34,301 nt of DNA. It comes from Leucobacter sp. PH1c (GTDB lineage Bacteria > Actinomycetota > Actinomycetes > Actinomycetales > Microbacteriaceae). The translations under genes were made by a program, and so were the position numbers. The notes under the pieces are model-generated. The model worked only from the letters and a program-made list of their open reading frames with translations, searched no databases and was not told the origin of the DNA. Every line of letters begins with the position of its first letter. The first letter of the stretch is position 1. Shown here one piece after another: positions 12,601-18,731 of the stretch. The stretch is from assembly GCF_000633415.1 (NCBI RefSeq), contig NZ_AYMV01000034.1, positions 1 to 34,301 on the forward strand, read 5' to 3'.

Positions 12601-15600
12601 TCGTGCCGCCCTGGGTCACCGCGACCCGGTCGACCGACCAGTCCCCGTCGAAGATGTCCTCGGGGATCGCCACGAGCTGCGAGCGGTACGCGGCGTCGGG
12701 GGTGACAGTGATCACGGCGTCCTTGATGTCCGCCTCGGAGGAGTTCTCGATCCCCACGGCCACCTGCGTCGTGCTCGGCGTGATGCCGTCGGCCTGGTAG
12801 TCGTACACCTTGACGCTGTCGAAGCTCATGTCGAGCTTCGCGCCGAGCTTCGGCGTGTAGCCGGTCAGCGTGGCGCTCGACGAGTGCATGAGGGCCTTGA
12901 TCCCCGTGTCGCTCGGCACCCGGTAGAGGTTCGTGGTGCCCTGGAGCGCGCGGTTGCCGTTCACCACGCCGCCGACGCGCACGTCGACCTCGGCGAGCGA
13001 GGATCCGAGGGTGTCGGGGGCGACGCCGTCGAGTTCGGCGGTGCGCTCACCGAAGCCGGCGACCTCCTCGAAGATCGCCTCGAAGCGCTTCGGGAAGGAG
13101 CCCTCCTGGCCGAACGAGACGGTGAACGTCCCGTCGCCATCGTCGTGGATCCCTCGTTCGCGGGAGTTGTCGTAGTCGAAGCGCGGGGCCTGCGTGAGCG
13201 GGGCCGCGAAGTCTGCGGAGAGGATGTCGCCGTGCGCGCCGGTGACCCGCACGCCCGTGAGGTATGTGAGCGTGCTCGTGTCGGCGATCGAGACGTGCGT
13301 CGCGGCGAGATTGTAGACGGCGTCGTCGGCCGGAGTCGCGGGGTACACGAACTCGTAGACGAGGGTGTCGTGGAACGACGCGGGATCGTACATGCCGAGC
13401 CACTCGTCGTACTCGGTCGCCGCGGGCACGTACACGTCGGGCCCGTGGCCGGAGTAGTAGGACCAGTTGGCGGTGTTCACGTTCCAGATGCTCGCGAGGT
13501 ACTCCCCCGTGCTCCCCATCGGGATCACCTTGTTCGCGAGACTGGTGGAGTCGTTCGCGCCCGTGCGCGACTGCGCGAACGGGTAGGCGACGAGTGAGTT
13601 GATTGAGGTGCTGGCGGTGCGGGTGAGCTCGCGGTCGCGGCCGAAGGTGTCGGTCGCGGTGAGCTTCGTCGCCTGTTTCCCCTTCGCAGAAGACGAGTGG
13701 AAGCGACCCATGTACTCGATCACATCATTTTGTGTGCCTGCCATCTGCGGAGCAGCATCGTTGCTCTCTCGCGAGAACTCCAGATGCACCGAGACGCGCG
13801 AGACGGGCGACTCGGGCTGCACGTCCGCGTCCCAGGCCTCCTTGTAGTACGGGTGCTCGCTCACCCCGGCGACGGAGTCGTACGTGGTGAAGAGCTCGCT
13901 GTCCGGCGTGCCAGGCCGGGCGGTGGCGATGCGCCAGAACCCGGCGCCCTCCTGGGAGTTCTCCACCCAGGCGTCGCCCGGGACGGTCTTCCAGAGCACT
14001 TCCTCGCCGTCGACCATGCGGAACAGATCGACCGACTCGAGGTACGGCCGCATGTCCTCGCGGATCTTCAGGTAGTAGAGGTCGAACTGGGTGTGCGGCA
14101 GCGCGACGTCGACGCTGACGCGCTGGTCGTTATTCTCGGACGCGGCGGTGGGCCGGGTGAGCGTCGTGGTGAAGCCGCCGAGCGACTTGTATCCCTGGTC
14201 GAGCGTGTAGTCCTGTGTGTTGTACGTCGAGCCGCGGTTCCACCAGCGGTAGATGTCGACCGAGTAGGCGTTGCCCGCGCCGAGCGGCTGGGTCACCTGA
14301 TTGACGCCCTCGACCTTCACGGCGGTCTGCGTCTCGCGGACGTTCACCTGATTCTGCTGGCGGGCCGTCTTCGTCTCCTCGTACGGGGCCTCCTGCGACC
14401 CGGAGAAGGTGGCGCGCAGCGTCTGCGACGAGCCGATCTCGATGTTCGCGCGGTACTCGACGAGCGCCACAGCACGGAGCCCCTGCACGCGCAGGTCCTC
14501 CCCCGAGATGACGATCTTCGCGATGTCACGGAGCGTCACGTCCGCCGCCGAGACCTCGGGGCCCGTGAACCGCTGCTCCTGGCCCGCGGCGCTCACGAAC
14601 GTGATCACGGGCTTCGTGATGGCGTCGAGGAACGGCTGCTGGAGGACGATCTTTGAGAACTCGAGCGCGCCCGACTTCGTGGGCGCCAGCATGTCGATCG
14701 TGTAGCTCGACTCGGGCGAGTTCACGCCCTTCGTGTCGATCTGGTACTCGGCAGCGAAGGTGGACTCGTAGCCGACGTTCGTGGTCTTCTGCGTGCGCTG
14801 CGAGCCGTAGATGCCGATGACGTCGACGACAGGGGCGAGCTCGTTGGGGAGCCGGATATCGATCGTGCCGGTCGCCTCACGGGTGGCGTCCCGGTCGTAC
14901 GGCTTCGGCTGATATGTCCGGATCTTCGCATTGATCAGGTGCTGCTTGTCGAGCTTCGCGCCGACCTTCGCCGTGACCGTGGCAAAGTTCACGGCGCCGT
15001 CGGTCGCGAGCGCATCGGTCTCGATCACGATCTTCGCAACGTGCTCGGGCAGGGCCAGGACCACGTCGCCGTTCGCCTCGGGGCTCCCGAGCTCCAACTT
15101 GGTGACGGTGCCGTCGAGCGTCTCGACGCTCACGCGCACGCGCTCCGCCTGCGCGAAGAGCGCGGCCCGGAGGGTGAGCTCGGCGTCGCGGAGCCGCTCG
15201 ACCTTCGGGTTCACGGCGAGGGTCGTCGTCGAGTTCGCGGCTGCGGTGCCATTCACGCCGAAGAGGAAGTCGATCGCGGTCGTCGCGCCGTAGTCGACCG
15301 TCGCCCGGTCCGCCGTGCCGTCGATGCGCACGGCGATGTTCGGCACGACCTCCTTCGGGTAGATCACGGTGTAGCCCGCATCGATCGGCGTCTCGTGCGG
15401 CACCTCGGTGTAGGTCGTGTTGCCGCCGAAGTCGTCGTTGCTCGCGATCTTCTCGATGAAGACCGCCGTCGCGGTCGCCGTCACGTCGCCGACGCGGAAG
15501 GGCGCGCCGAACACGCAGATGGTGACGGGGAGGAGTTCGCCCGCCTCCACCCGGTCGACGAGCCCGAAGACGAGCGTGCGGTCCCACTCGCGGGTCTGCA

Positions 15601-17185
15601 GATCGGCGAGATCGAAGGTGAGGGTGACGAGCCCCGTCGCGGGATCCGGATCCGAGACCGTCGGCGCGAGCGACTCGGTGACCGTCTCCCCCGTCTGCTC
15701 GTCCGTGACGCGGAAGCTCACGCGCGCCTCCGCGAAGCGCTCGAGCGCCGCCTCAGGGACTGCGTAGCTCACGCGATCGGGCACGACGTCCGGGTCGAGC
15801 TCGTAGCGGACCGTGGGATCGAAGGTCGGCGCGTTCGACGCGCTGCGCAGTTCAGCGATCTCCGTGAAGGTCTCGTATCCGTACACCACCTCGCGCTGCT
15901 GGGCGGTGTGCGAGAAGGTGAAGGCGTACTCGGGCACGACGATCTCGCGCTCGGCGATCCGGGTCTTCGACCAGTTCGCCGTCTTCGCGAAGAGGATGTT
16001 CGTGATGGCCGTCACCCGGAACGTGGTGGGCGGGTTCGGGAACCCCTGCCGGCTGAGCGGCAGAGAGATGAGGAACTTGCGCTCGGACGCGCCCGCCGCG
16101 CCCTCGGGGGTGAGCGCCTGCTTGTTCGCGCCGTGCTCCCGGTCGATCGTGAGCATGCCGGTTCCGGAATACGTGTACGGGATCTCATCAGTGAGCTCGC
16201 TCGTGCCGTCCCAGTCGGTGACGTCGTAGATGAGCACGCCGCCCTCGCCCGGCACGCCGACGAACTGCCCCGAGGTGTCGTTGCGGTCGTCGTTCGGGGT
16301 CGCCGGACCGCCCTCCTCGTACCGCCAGCGGTTGATGTCGAACGGGATGATGCCGTTCACATCGCTGTCGGTCGAATCGATGTCGAAGGTGACCGAGTAG
16401 CCGTCGATGTTGGCGGCGACGTTGTCCGAAGTGTTCGAGAGGGAGTAAAGGTAGTCGACGTACTGGTAGCGATCCCAGATGGGAACGAGGTCCGGCCCGC
16501 CGCCCGGCACGTACGACTCGATCTGCGTCTCCCAGCGCAGGTCCGAGGAGATCACCGAGACGCGCGACTCGTCGTCGAGCTCGTTTGGGGTGGTCCACGA
16601 GGAGCCCTCGACGCGGTTGAACATCTCGTACGAGACGGAGCCGTTGATCTCGAAGCGCGTCCCCTCGGGCACGCCCCCGTAGGGCCCGTCGGAGCCGTCG
16701 TTGTACGTCGTGAGGAAGATGTCGAACGCCGGGTTCACGCCCGCCCGCAGGTCGCCGTCGTACTCCATCACGATCGGGCCGCCCTGCACGGTCGTGTCCG
16801 AGAGCACGTTCCAGCCGCCGCCCGCGCTCACGCGCCCCTGGACGCCGAGCGGGCTCGGGGCACGATCCCGCCCGACCACTCGGTAGCCGTCCCCGACGAA
16901 CTCGAGCGAGGGCAGGTAGATCGCGACCGTGACGCCCGTCGCGGCCCCGGAGGCGTAGCCGGGAACGAGGCGGTAGTTGATCTTCGTCTCGGCGCCGGTC
17001 GAGAGCACGATCGACTTCGAGTTGAGGTAGCCGGGGTCGCCCTCGGCGACGGTGCCGTTCAGCGTGATGCTCGGCGTCTCGGCGGCGTGGGCCGCGGGGA
17101 GTGCGCTCGCGCCGCCCGCCACATCGGCGAGCACCAGCATGAGAACGAGGGCGGCCGACGCCACCCCTGAGAAGATCTTCTTCAA
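659..17185 (-). CDS. Giant (5508 aa) SdrD-B-like-module cell-wall-anchored surface protein
   Basis: This is probably an adhesin or surface fibre of about 0.6 MDa. It starts with a signal peptide (MKKIFSGV, hydrophobic 8-22, AHA|A cleavage near 34). The start is TTG at 17185, supported by a GGGGGA purine run upstream and the signal peptide beginning exactly there. Residues 36 to about 4085 are long beta-rich sequence with Trp/Tyr/Asn/Asp patches and no obvious internal duplication. A DUF11-like stretch lies near 3340-3395 and a Gly/Ala/Thr-rich hinge near 3075. From Tyr4089 to about 5380 come eight modules of the type VWDDxNxDGxQDxxExGIxG, as in SdrD B domains, which bind calcium in staphylococci. 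A Gly/Asp/Pro/Ala linker follows. LAVTG at 5471-5475, a hydrophobic segment and RRRR at the C-terminus form an LAxTG sorting signal, typical of actinobacterial class E sortases. I found only one cysteine (Cys557). Substrate or partner is unknown. Confidence 0.95.
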   Translation of the reverse strand: MKKIFSGVASAALVLMLVLADVAGGASALPAAHAAETPSITLNGTVAEGDPGYLNSKSIVLSTGAETKINYRLVPGYASGAATGVTVAIYLPSLEFVGDGYRVVGRDRAPSPLGVQGRVSAGGGWNVLSDTTVQGGPIVMEYDGDLRAGVNPAFDIFLTTYNDGSDGPYGGVPEGTRFEINGSVSYEMFNRVEGSSWTTPNELDDESRVSVISSDLRWETQIESYVPGGGPDLVPIWDRYQYVDYLYSLSNTSDNVAANIDGYSVTFDIDSTDSDVNGIIPFDINRWRYEEGGPATPNDDRNDTSGQFVGVPGEGGVLIYDVTDWDGTSELTDEIPYTYSGTGMLTIDREHGANKQALTPEGAAGASERKFLISLPLSRQGFPNPPTTFRVTAITNILFAKTANWSKTRIAEREIVVPEYAFTFSHTAQQREVVYGYETFTEIAELRSASNAPTFDPTVRYELDPDVVPDRVSYAVPEAALERFAEARVSFRVTDEQTGETVTESLAPTVSDPDPATGLVTLTFDLADLQTREWDRTLVFGLVDRVEAGELLPVTICVFGAPFRVGDVTATATAVFIEKIASNDDFGGNTTYTEVPHETPIDAGYTVIYPKEVVPNIAVRIDGTADRATVDYGATTAIDFLFGVNGTAAANSTTTLAVNPKVERLRDAELTLRAALFAQAERVRVSVETLDGTVTKLELGSPEANGDVVLALPEHVAKIVIETDALATDGAVNFATVTAKVGAKLDKQHLINAKIRTYQPKPYDRDATREATGTIDIRLPNELAPVVDVIGIYGSQRTQKTTNVGYESTFAAEYQIDTKGVNSPESSYTIDMLAPTKSGALEFSKIVLQQPFLDAITKPVITFVSAAGQEQRFTGPEVSAADVTLRDIAKIVISGEDLRVQGLRAVALVEYRANIEIGSSQTLRATFSGSQEAPYEETKTARQQNQVNVRETQTAVKVEGVNQVTQPLGAGNAYSVDIYRWWNRGSTYNTQDYTLDQGYKSLGGFTTTLTRPTAASENNDQRVSVDVALPHTQFDLYYLKIREDMRPYLESVDLFRMVDGEEVLWKTVPGDAWVENSQEGAGFWRIATARPGTPDSELFTTYDSVAGVSEHPYYKEAWDADVQPESPVSRVSVHLEFSRESNDAAPQMAGTQNDVIEYMGRFHSSSAKGKQATKLTATDTFGRDRELTRTASTSINSLVAYPFAQSRTGANDSTSLANKVIPMGSTGEYLASIWNVNTANWSYYSGHGPDVYVPAATEYDEWLGMYDPASFHDTLVYEFVYPATPADDAVYNLAATHVSIADTSTLTYLTGVRVTGAHGDILSADFAAPLTQAPRFDYDNSRERGIHDDGDGTFTVSFGQEGSFPKRFEAIFEEVAGFGERTAELDGVAPDTLGSSLAEVDVRVGGVVNGNRALQGTTNLYRVPSDTGIKALMHSSSATLTGYTPKLGAKLDMSFDSVKVYDYQADGITPSTTQVAVGIENSSEADIKDAVITVTPDAAYRSQLVAIPEDIFDGDWSVDRVAVTQGGTTVEIARDRFTPNPETGMREFDLRTLFADGTLRSQPFDVALGGQATLLKEHIDSISVSFAPRDSTIGLWGSITRANSSDPLPTRMRDGGDVFVTGVWVDEDAAGPGWSSKPTFVTERSKGSDEQIMLHSAFTASAVVTSYNPIFVSAGGGNAGEKPTLRLASSSSSAAAPRVFTRVARMQAHAVHLREDFSRADATGLFYDADTGTQIDFTNIAVGDTTRVLYELRNVGTTASDDAGPGALPVFAPVAHIEAPAFLEVSDVQASSAYLLADPNRAGVIAESVNSAVEVPENQVRITRQNAKRADVAFDVTLHDGESVFFVVEYTATNDQPATLGATQGKTLQWNVYARPAYTHHFMSYNSDGANGNRVTGSTAAVNFDGDAFAEQLGRLSNTAYRYADPKQLVIESRFDRENVSGEDMTLTVKNIGNEIRHDNTALDLFLTLDNGGLLGFELTEFPSVPALNPPEPSEGTENPEPGAQPTVLFQDRDGQWVDAAGFDPAQHEMREINKLWIRYGTVHAGAGPSSFEISGIGHWRTQAAQNTKSYRLTSQAQTRLTHQDETGAGIAEYSYRTEAAQTVYKAIPTVEFNIQSFDTRAEATAPYDGAQPGKTGYLAGDDVHYRLTAKNHSTDQGTSTNTPYGKAPLRHPVIVDKIPEYLSTELSRFVHAGELDVAGAVAAGVLEIRMLDAAGAPRDFTLPRVTVHSVTGLDVAGAQTFANDRHNDGWGRLSSTEPVNTTANPADTIDFDVFSYTFADEDLGRGEQLEIVYAATAREHDLPRARYADGTAVFAPLFGWYGSNVPVANSAKQTSMDLAALLHDAGITGDRGHEMTASEFLSNSHAWLPGSNDRRRDASNSPGSYLQATYYDASANVEKSHTAFLRETAASELYTSFASTALDENFAYATKARVADGAVTAPERILWAQDGMQLNRAWLTGASEMVPDVERAAWGTDAANFVEHDGSLNSYERHRLGYTPYVEDDYSYAVELHEEFTVRLHAANLGDRAIGSGLEYTEILPLGISPYDESGQLLGVTALSGAGAELASEVEILQSPDTDQGYRAPAQSQEAGTSAETTRDDGIPYVLRVRVAGEVTGLFGSAAADQSLQTQRVEIRVRVAGEVPANAQGLSLWHDQLTLSSIAPEEYLEIYGAEYGGFSRPIGVYNTARFPNDGMAQGLNVNDLAYDFGSYTSYFAVEPWGRYVRGLNAQGTATSADDGRPALVTGDQIAMRRPTLRVWSSASKDAYPAGIDATIEDFSVDLYEEFSIRSTVENQQLEVLGEYNRVNSGYNRYSGENFNDDIWKNAPQTIGGARGTWFEPTVTIALPYGIAPVLEDGTVARYDGELAEQQSVKFQASAQTLGLGTSVPARDLSALFDVRVELLDDALGERFLLHFTARADRATEIATGESLEITPRVATIDTPLYGADTDDSRYQHLLALAGTQRPVFAPVVSERYTTGAPPSLTARDQGVSAAPNNVKSSNGLAITANDRIRRDATSTWSSNMGALKITERLIAATQPYGADTELTLNTGTGWTERASALTPEHTRGGAGGTGGAGAAGSPATTGAYGSSDLNLKKPSITNTTKAASFADGTLAELIQVDAAGKYWLATEVSNAPEDETNPYERLKTAGDVHNARFVVTQFVTNFAAATDEVRIAVGDEVLDRAEFEARGYTVERRTPAEPAVDATRNRIQWVVTPPAGERGTRGELKSGERFTLLTELQLVDGYEDNVVSDDTVWTADELVMDTYVSLITDDTTLIPQGSPGAQRPADFIVQSLASIAYHTHTSDRGTGIDIDSNGDLAGRYAADSAEIEILKPRAEVRVNTTRPRIAYSNGLSGDTYFNSSDTIEYLITHAENTGSGLTELVIENILPTDTTNESTVSVSNQPITTNTRYVTSGTWELPQRTVDRLADAGTEIDDAFKTFVYVSDELAEDGYEAGAWTLLNPGGTSILRNERFEIPAAAQGGLQKIRIVVRALDPETTLVPQGTRLAIDADPETPGTQSVLDTDPTNRSTSPYPASVTDHAISLGVRIGSNAKSTLFVYDTAQFWGNYVSTRVSKLAQSETRSYLTPSRPVVNVKYDSLYYRSDSTKPSDQRFGWSDITAIAPKSSPHLKFSGEFINADRSMWSRDEDNTYAEDTLVNPFVTFQLPTVMESGGAFTYVPQADITADHPLDSAHRSRYSLTAADTNLWTWKLVRADGSEADPESHLKHTRIATGSWPGFDRNVVSVWFEGSVMPGDKIVVEFIGAVDAYSPGADAEDLKSRAMVTNNTGLLHPLNSQQNAANRLGYATDGNDFNDNKLMNDRLVFSEKSLFQYETYDNFGKRKVAYSDLNRAGSVAPEQTPVRQGGDFTFEVSVDNSKEAGDRPYPYPIIYDVLPAAGDTSITNATIPRGSQYSAWLRPDSVKLEREGADKKTYRPNEYTVFVGPFTKQAGEIVETEPVPHAEAASESFYDALGLPGTPSAVRDQHFVPLAEIADRPELLHRAQSILVLFTSATEQLPGQNKLKLSYTMRSPLNAPVYLEQFDGAERKAEASLWNSFMATQRVSRFIPQESNNAGVYATEKRDGVYLGNYVWNDVNYNGEQDEGDAVRDGNGRTHLQPTRDLDFDGEIDDPGINGVRVTLLTPAGYNVDALGNPIHEVSGAWEVVDEATGTSVLDEVFQRPIPSEGPLVTVTESDIAGNAGYYTFSNIRPGDYRVLFEFPREYDAFSTTTRTVFERAGVESFAPGEPLDIPAAVDDSALVAITEAATVDSATDDAQRMSFDLGVAQTIEFGGTVFAEDIDTLDGYQAGPNEPGIPGYHVTLKHLSGETVRDPHGRPMVAVTDAQGAYRFTLLPVDRQYYLEITDENGEFNSERLVSPFLHHSDPFAEANDNDGLNEKGTRIVKTNPLNFDLEGLFASGFAPRESVSIGFYDKTTYGVIGNRVWDDRNRNGLQDAGEPGIAGQQLELEQYVEIDGAWTRTDYAQRTVSNDDGFYYFTKVPSVRYDGAEALPTKYQVVVRELVTGTTFAPTHAPGLSLTGTRETDSDFFPNGTMHETGAALGEHLISVVEIDEATGVVFGITDNTIDLGLMAHARSELSGEVFLDADASGTKTAAEVAAAEDRYTATLEVRTAAGWVTARQDAAGRMIEPAAARDSDAPIRQEGVSAYRFEDLHIIDSVQLVPYEYRVRVTEVPLWQGVTALGAGDDPAVDNDFTQADRGATLTAVSETRVLGALQNELLPIDTRTGVPAEHVDLGLVPLEREALIGDFIWDDRDRDGLQGAAEPGLGGVRVVLNRVIDGELVPVAETETDADGAYAFTAAVAEEDPSTGRLDQPHRYVVEFALSSRQTISPLAVGSDDAKNSTFAELLEGGGARYGHAIADPAHTVISEEFSLVSADGNGRADYTTAAGTDRIDGGVITHDSIRILGDTVFHDVNADGVQDPDEPGIPGIEAAVYALNRDTGLWEPYTDAEGRHTVATDADGHYAFAVEVADLDKRSPHYRTPAEYRVRLDAPANLQLVEVNNVFFRQPGGDVDGIPIPKPFSTVLTAPITLIEAGAGGAGGAALPAGAAVPASAMLDLDDAHDVLTADAGFTVFDTAVTIGGRMWEDANHDGIQDADEAGIAGRMVALWERVDGAWTRIADLDGVGETMTDGTGAYRFRVAPTHFEEGAAGFLAPREYRVTAERAGYELWSPLNVGDDRAIDSDISTLVPGSDAPEVPGVPDAVLTVSHVGETHVFSIADHADGVVDLASARDDVQMDIGLKTHPHLTTVGGTVWDDADEDGEQQPGEAPLADREVTLWERIDGEWRIASDANGDSTQRTDAEGRYAFTVLPTDYDAEAPGYLLPRAYRTTVDVPRDFALSAGSLTATLEGDRAASLEARIVELAPEPDPETGAGEPDAVDGAGDPGAAGGEDPAAAGAGDPAAAGAGDPAGRIDLSSVREDHTLSFPFARVPVPVTPTPGLPVIGDLAVTGAGLGIGAAALAALLLGAGAVLVGVRRRRAEQER
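761..775 (-). other. LAxTG cell-wall sorting motif (LAVTG) of the giant protein
   Basis: These codons encode Leu5471-Gly5475 (LAVTG). They are followed by a hydrophobic segment (LGIGAAALAALLLGAGAVLV) and the Arg-rich tail RRRRAEQER. The Ala at the second position fits the LAxTG recognition motif of class E sortases of high-GC Gram-positives rather than the LPxTG of sortase A. An LPVIG sequence six residues upstream is not a sorting motif. Confidence 0.85.
886..972 (-). repeat. 24-bp tandem repeat coding the Asp-Pro-Ala-Ala-Ala-Gly-Ala-Gly linker
   Basis: Units at 886-909, 910-933 and 934-957 (ccggatccccagcgcccgcg then cgg, with substitutions in the third) plus a partial fourth are in frame. 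They encode a repeated GDPAAAGA linker between the last SdrD-B-like module and the sorting signal. Such linkers space wall-anchored proteins through peptidoglycan. Copy number could change by whole units without a frameshift. Confidence 0.8.
1250..4925 (-). repeat. Array of eight SdrD-B-like modules in the giant protein
   Basis: Reading from residue 4089, the module starts are GNYVWNDVNYNGEQDEG, GGTVFAEDIDTLDGYQAG, GNRVWDDRNRNGLQDAGE, SGEVFLDADASGTKTAAE, GDFIWDDRDRDGLQGAAE, GDTVFHDVNADGVQDPDE, GGRMWEDANHDGIQDADE and GGTVWDDADEDGEQQPGE. Most continue with PGIxG and a YxF strand before the next module. The spaced Asp/Asn residues followed by Glu match the calcium-binding loop of SdrD B domains. 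Modules 2 and 4 are the most degenerate. Module 1 carries an extra Asp-rich loop (DLDFDGEIDDPG). Confidence 0.85.
7925..7985 (-). other. Gly/Ala/Thr-rich hinge inside the giant protein
   Basis: The coding sequence here gives GGAGGTGGAGAAGSPATTGA at about residues 3068-3088. It interrupts the surrounding structured sequence and looks like a flexible joint between two large parts of the extracellular region. Confidence 0.6.
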
Positions 17186-17236
17186 TGCCTGTCCCCCGAG
17201 GCTGCGAAGGCCTCTGTCCTCTCGCTCAGTTCCCTG

Positions 17237-17254
17237 CCGGCCCGATCGGGCCGG
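17237..17254. promoter_or_regulatory. Perfect 18-bp palindrome upstream of the giant gene
   Basis: The sequence ccggcccgatcgggccgg is its own reverse complement. It is centred about 60 nt upstream of the TTG start, where an operator or a leader hairpin would act. No regulator family can be assigned from the sequence. Confidence 0.4.
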
Positions 17255-17456
17255 TGAACGCGCAGCAGGAGCACCCGCCGCGAGCGCGTCTGCACGCGCC
17301 CGCTCGCCCCCCAGCGCGCTGGCCCTCCCCCGAGAACCAGCTCTGTGTCCCCGCGCTCCGCGGACCGCGTCCCCTCAGCGGGAGCCCGGCCCCCGGGGTG
17401 CGGGGGTGTGACGCGGCGATGTCCGGATCAGTGTCGCGCGGTGCAGCTCACACGGC

Positions 17457-17552
17457 TCTGCGAGCGGCTGCGAGCAGCTGCGTGCGAGTTGCTGGAGCTG
17501 CGTGCGAGCTGCCTGCGAGCTGCCTGTAGCAGCGTGCGAGCTGCCTGCGAGC
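17457..17552. repeat. Irregular 9-11-bp repeat of the ctgcctgcgag type
   Basis: Variants of ctgcgagcgg, ctgcgtgcgag and ctgcctgcgag follow each other about nine times with small insertions. The repeat lies between the ychF terminator and the giant gene's upstream region. No coding role is apparent. Confidence 0.6.
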
Positions 17553-17581
17553 GCGGTACCGATCCGGCGCATCAGCGTCGT

Positions 17582-17599
17582 CCCGGGACGAGTCCCGGG
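17582..17599 (-). terminator. Hairpin downstream of ychF
   Basis: CCCGGGAC and GTCCCGGG form a perfect 8-bp stem with a 2-nt loop, 7 nt past the ychF stop codon. There is no T-run, so it may terminate weakly or protect the 3' end. Confidence 0.5.
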
Positions 17600-17606
17600 G
17601 GTGAAT

Positions 17607-18680
17607 CTAGACGTTGAAGCGCCACTCGCAGACGTCGCCGTCCTGCATGACGTACTCCTTGCCCTCCATGCGGGCCTTGCCCTTGGCGCGAGCCTCGGCG
17701 ACCGATCCCGCCTCGACCAGGTCGTCGAAGGAGATGATCTCGCCCTTGATGAAGCCCTTCTCGAAGTCGCCGTGGATCACGCCGGCGGCCTGGGGTGCGG
17801 TGGCGCCCTTGCGGACGGTCCAGGCGCGAGCCTCCTTCGGGCCGGCCGTCAGGTAGGTCTGCAGCCCGAGGGTGTCGAAGCCGACGCGGGCGAGCTGGTC
17901 GAGCCCGCTCTCCTCCTGGCCGATCGACGCGAGGAGCTCGGCGGCGTCCTCGTCGCTCAGCTCGATGAGCTCGCTCTCGAGCTTGGCGTCGAGGAAGATG
18001 GCCTTCGCGGGCGCGACGAGCGCGGCGAGCTCATCGAGCTTCGCCTGATCCTGCAGCACGCCCTCATCGACGTTGAACACGTAGAGGAAGGGCTTCGCGG
18101 TGAGCATGCCGAGCTCGCGGATGGGCTCCAGGTCGATCCCGCTCAGCGACAGCAGCGTGCCCGCATTGAGGGCCTCCGCGGCCTCCTTCGCGGTCGCGAC
18201 CACGGCAGGATCGATCTTCTTGGACTTGAGCTCCTTCTCGTAGCGCGGCAGCGCCTTCTCGATCGTCTGAAGATCGGCGAGGATCAGCTCCGTGTTGATC
18301 GTCTCCATGTCGCTCGCGGGGTTCACGTTGCCGTCGACGTGGATCACGTCGGGGTCGGAGAATCCGCGCACCACCTGGGCGATCGCGTCGGCCTCGCGGA
18401 TGTTCGCGAGGAACTGGTTGCCGAGCCCCTCGCCCTCGCTCGCGCCGCGCACGATGCCCGCGATGTCGACGAAGCTGACCGGGGCGGGCAGGATCCGCTC
18501 GCTGCCGAAGATCTCGGCGAGCTTGTCGAGCCGCGGGTCGGGCAGGTTGACGACGCCGACGTTCGGCTCGATGGTCGCGAACGGGTAGTTCGCGGCGAGC
18601 GCGTCGTTATGGGTCAGCGCGTTGAACAGGGTCGACTTGCCGACGTTAGGAAGACCGACGATTCCGATAGTAAGAGCCAC
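17607..18680 (-). CDS. ychF: Redox-regulated ATPase/GTPase YchF (Obg family)
   Basis: This 357-residue protein is a cytoplasmic P-loop NTPase of the OLA1/YchF branch, linked to ribosomes and translation control. It has the G1 loop GLPNVGKS at residues 9-16, the switch II motif VDIAG and, in the G4 position, NVDE in place of NKxD. That change gives this branch its ATP preference. The C-terminus (VMQDGDVCEWRFNV) is the expected TGS-domain end. The length matches the usual 360. The GTG at 18680 is chosen because the family begins here (ALTIGIVGLPN). A TAGACT -10-like box lies 8 nt upstream, so a leaderless mRNA is likely and the longer upstream open frame is not used. The gene is divergent from the exonuclease gene, with 51 bp between starts. 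Confidence 0.97.
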   Translation of the reverse strand: MALTIGIVGLPNVGKSTLFNALTHNDALAANYPFATIEPNVGVVNLPDPRLDKLAEIFGSERILPAPVSFVDIAGIVRGASEGEGLGNQFLANIREADAIAQVVRGFSDPDVIHVDGNVNPASDMETINTELILADLQTIEKALPRYEKELKSKKIDPAVVATAKEAAEALNAGTLLSLSGIDLEPIRELGMLTAKPFLYVFNVDEGVLQDQAKLDELAALVAPAKAIFLDAKLESELIELSDEDAAELLASIGQEESGLDQLARVGFDTLGLQTYLTAGPKEARAWTVRKGATAPQAAGVIHGDFEKGFIKGEIISFDDLVEAGSVAEARAKGKARMEGKEYVMQDGDVCEWRFNV

Positions 18681-18688
18681 GAGACCCC

Positions 18689-18694
18689 AGTCTA
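18689..18694 (-). promoter_or_regulatory. -10 box of ychF (TAGACT), leaderless type
   Basis: TAGACT on the minus strand ends 8 nt before the GTG start, so transcription should begin at or next to the start codon. No good -35 was seen. Confidence 0.55.
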
Positions 18695-18731
18695 CCCGGA
18701 CGGTGTCAGAGGGGTGTGCCAAGCTGAACGG

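Larger units (their letters stand above)
17186..17606. other. 421-bp gap upstream of the giant gene
   Basis: This gap must carry the promoter of the giant operon. I see no clear TAnnnT -10 box on the minus strand near the start. It holds an 18-bp palindrome at 17237-17254, an irregular repeat at about 17457-17552 and the ychF terminator hairpin at 17582-17599. Short open frames here are low-complexity (Arg/Ala/Pro or Cys/Glu/Leu) and are not called as genes. Confidence 0.6.

Noticed and set aside
9221..13597. A 1458-codon plus-strand open frame, and a similar 743-codon frame at 14939-17170
   Set aside because: Same composition as the other antisense frames and no recognisable motif, start signal or neighbour support.
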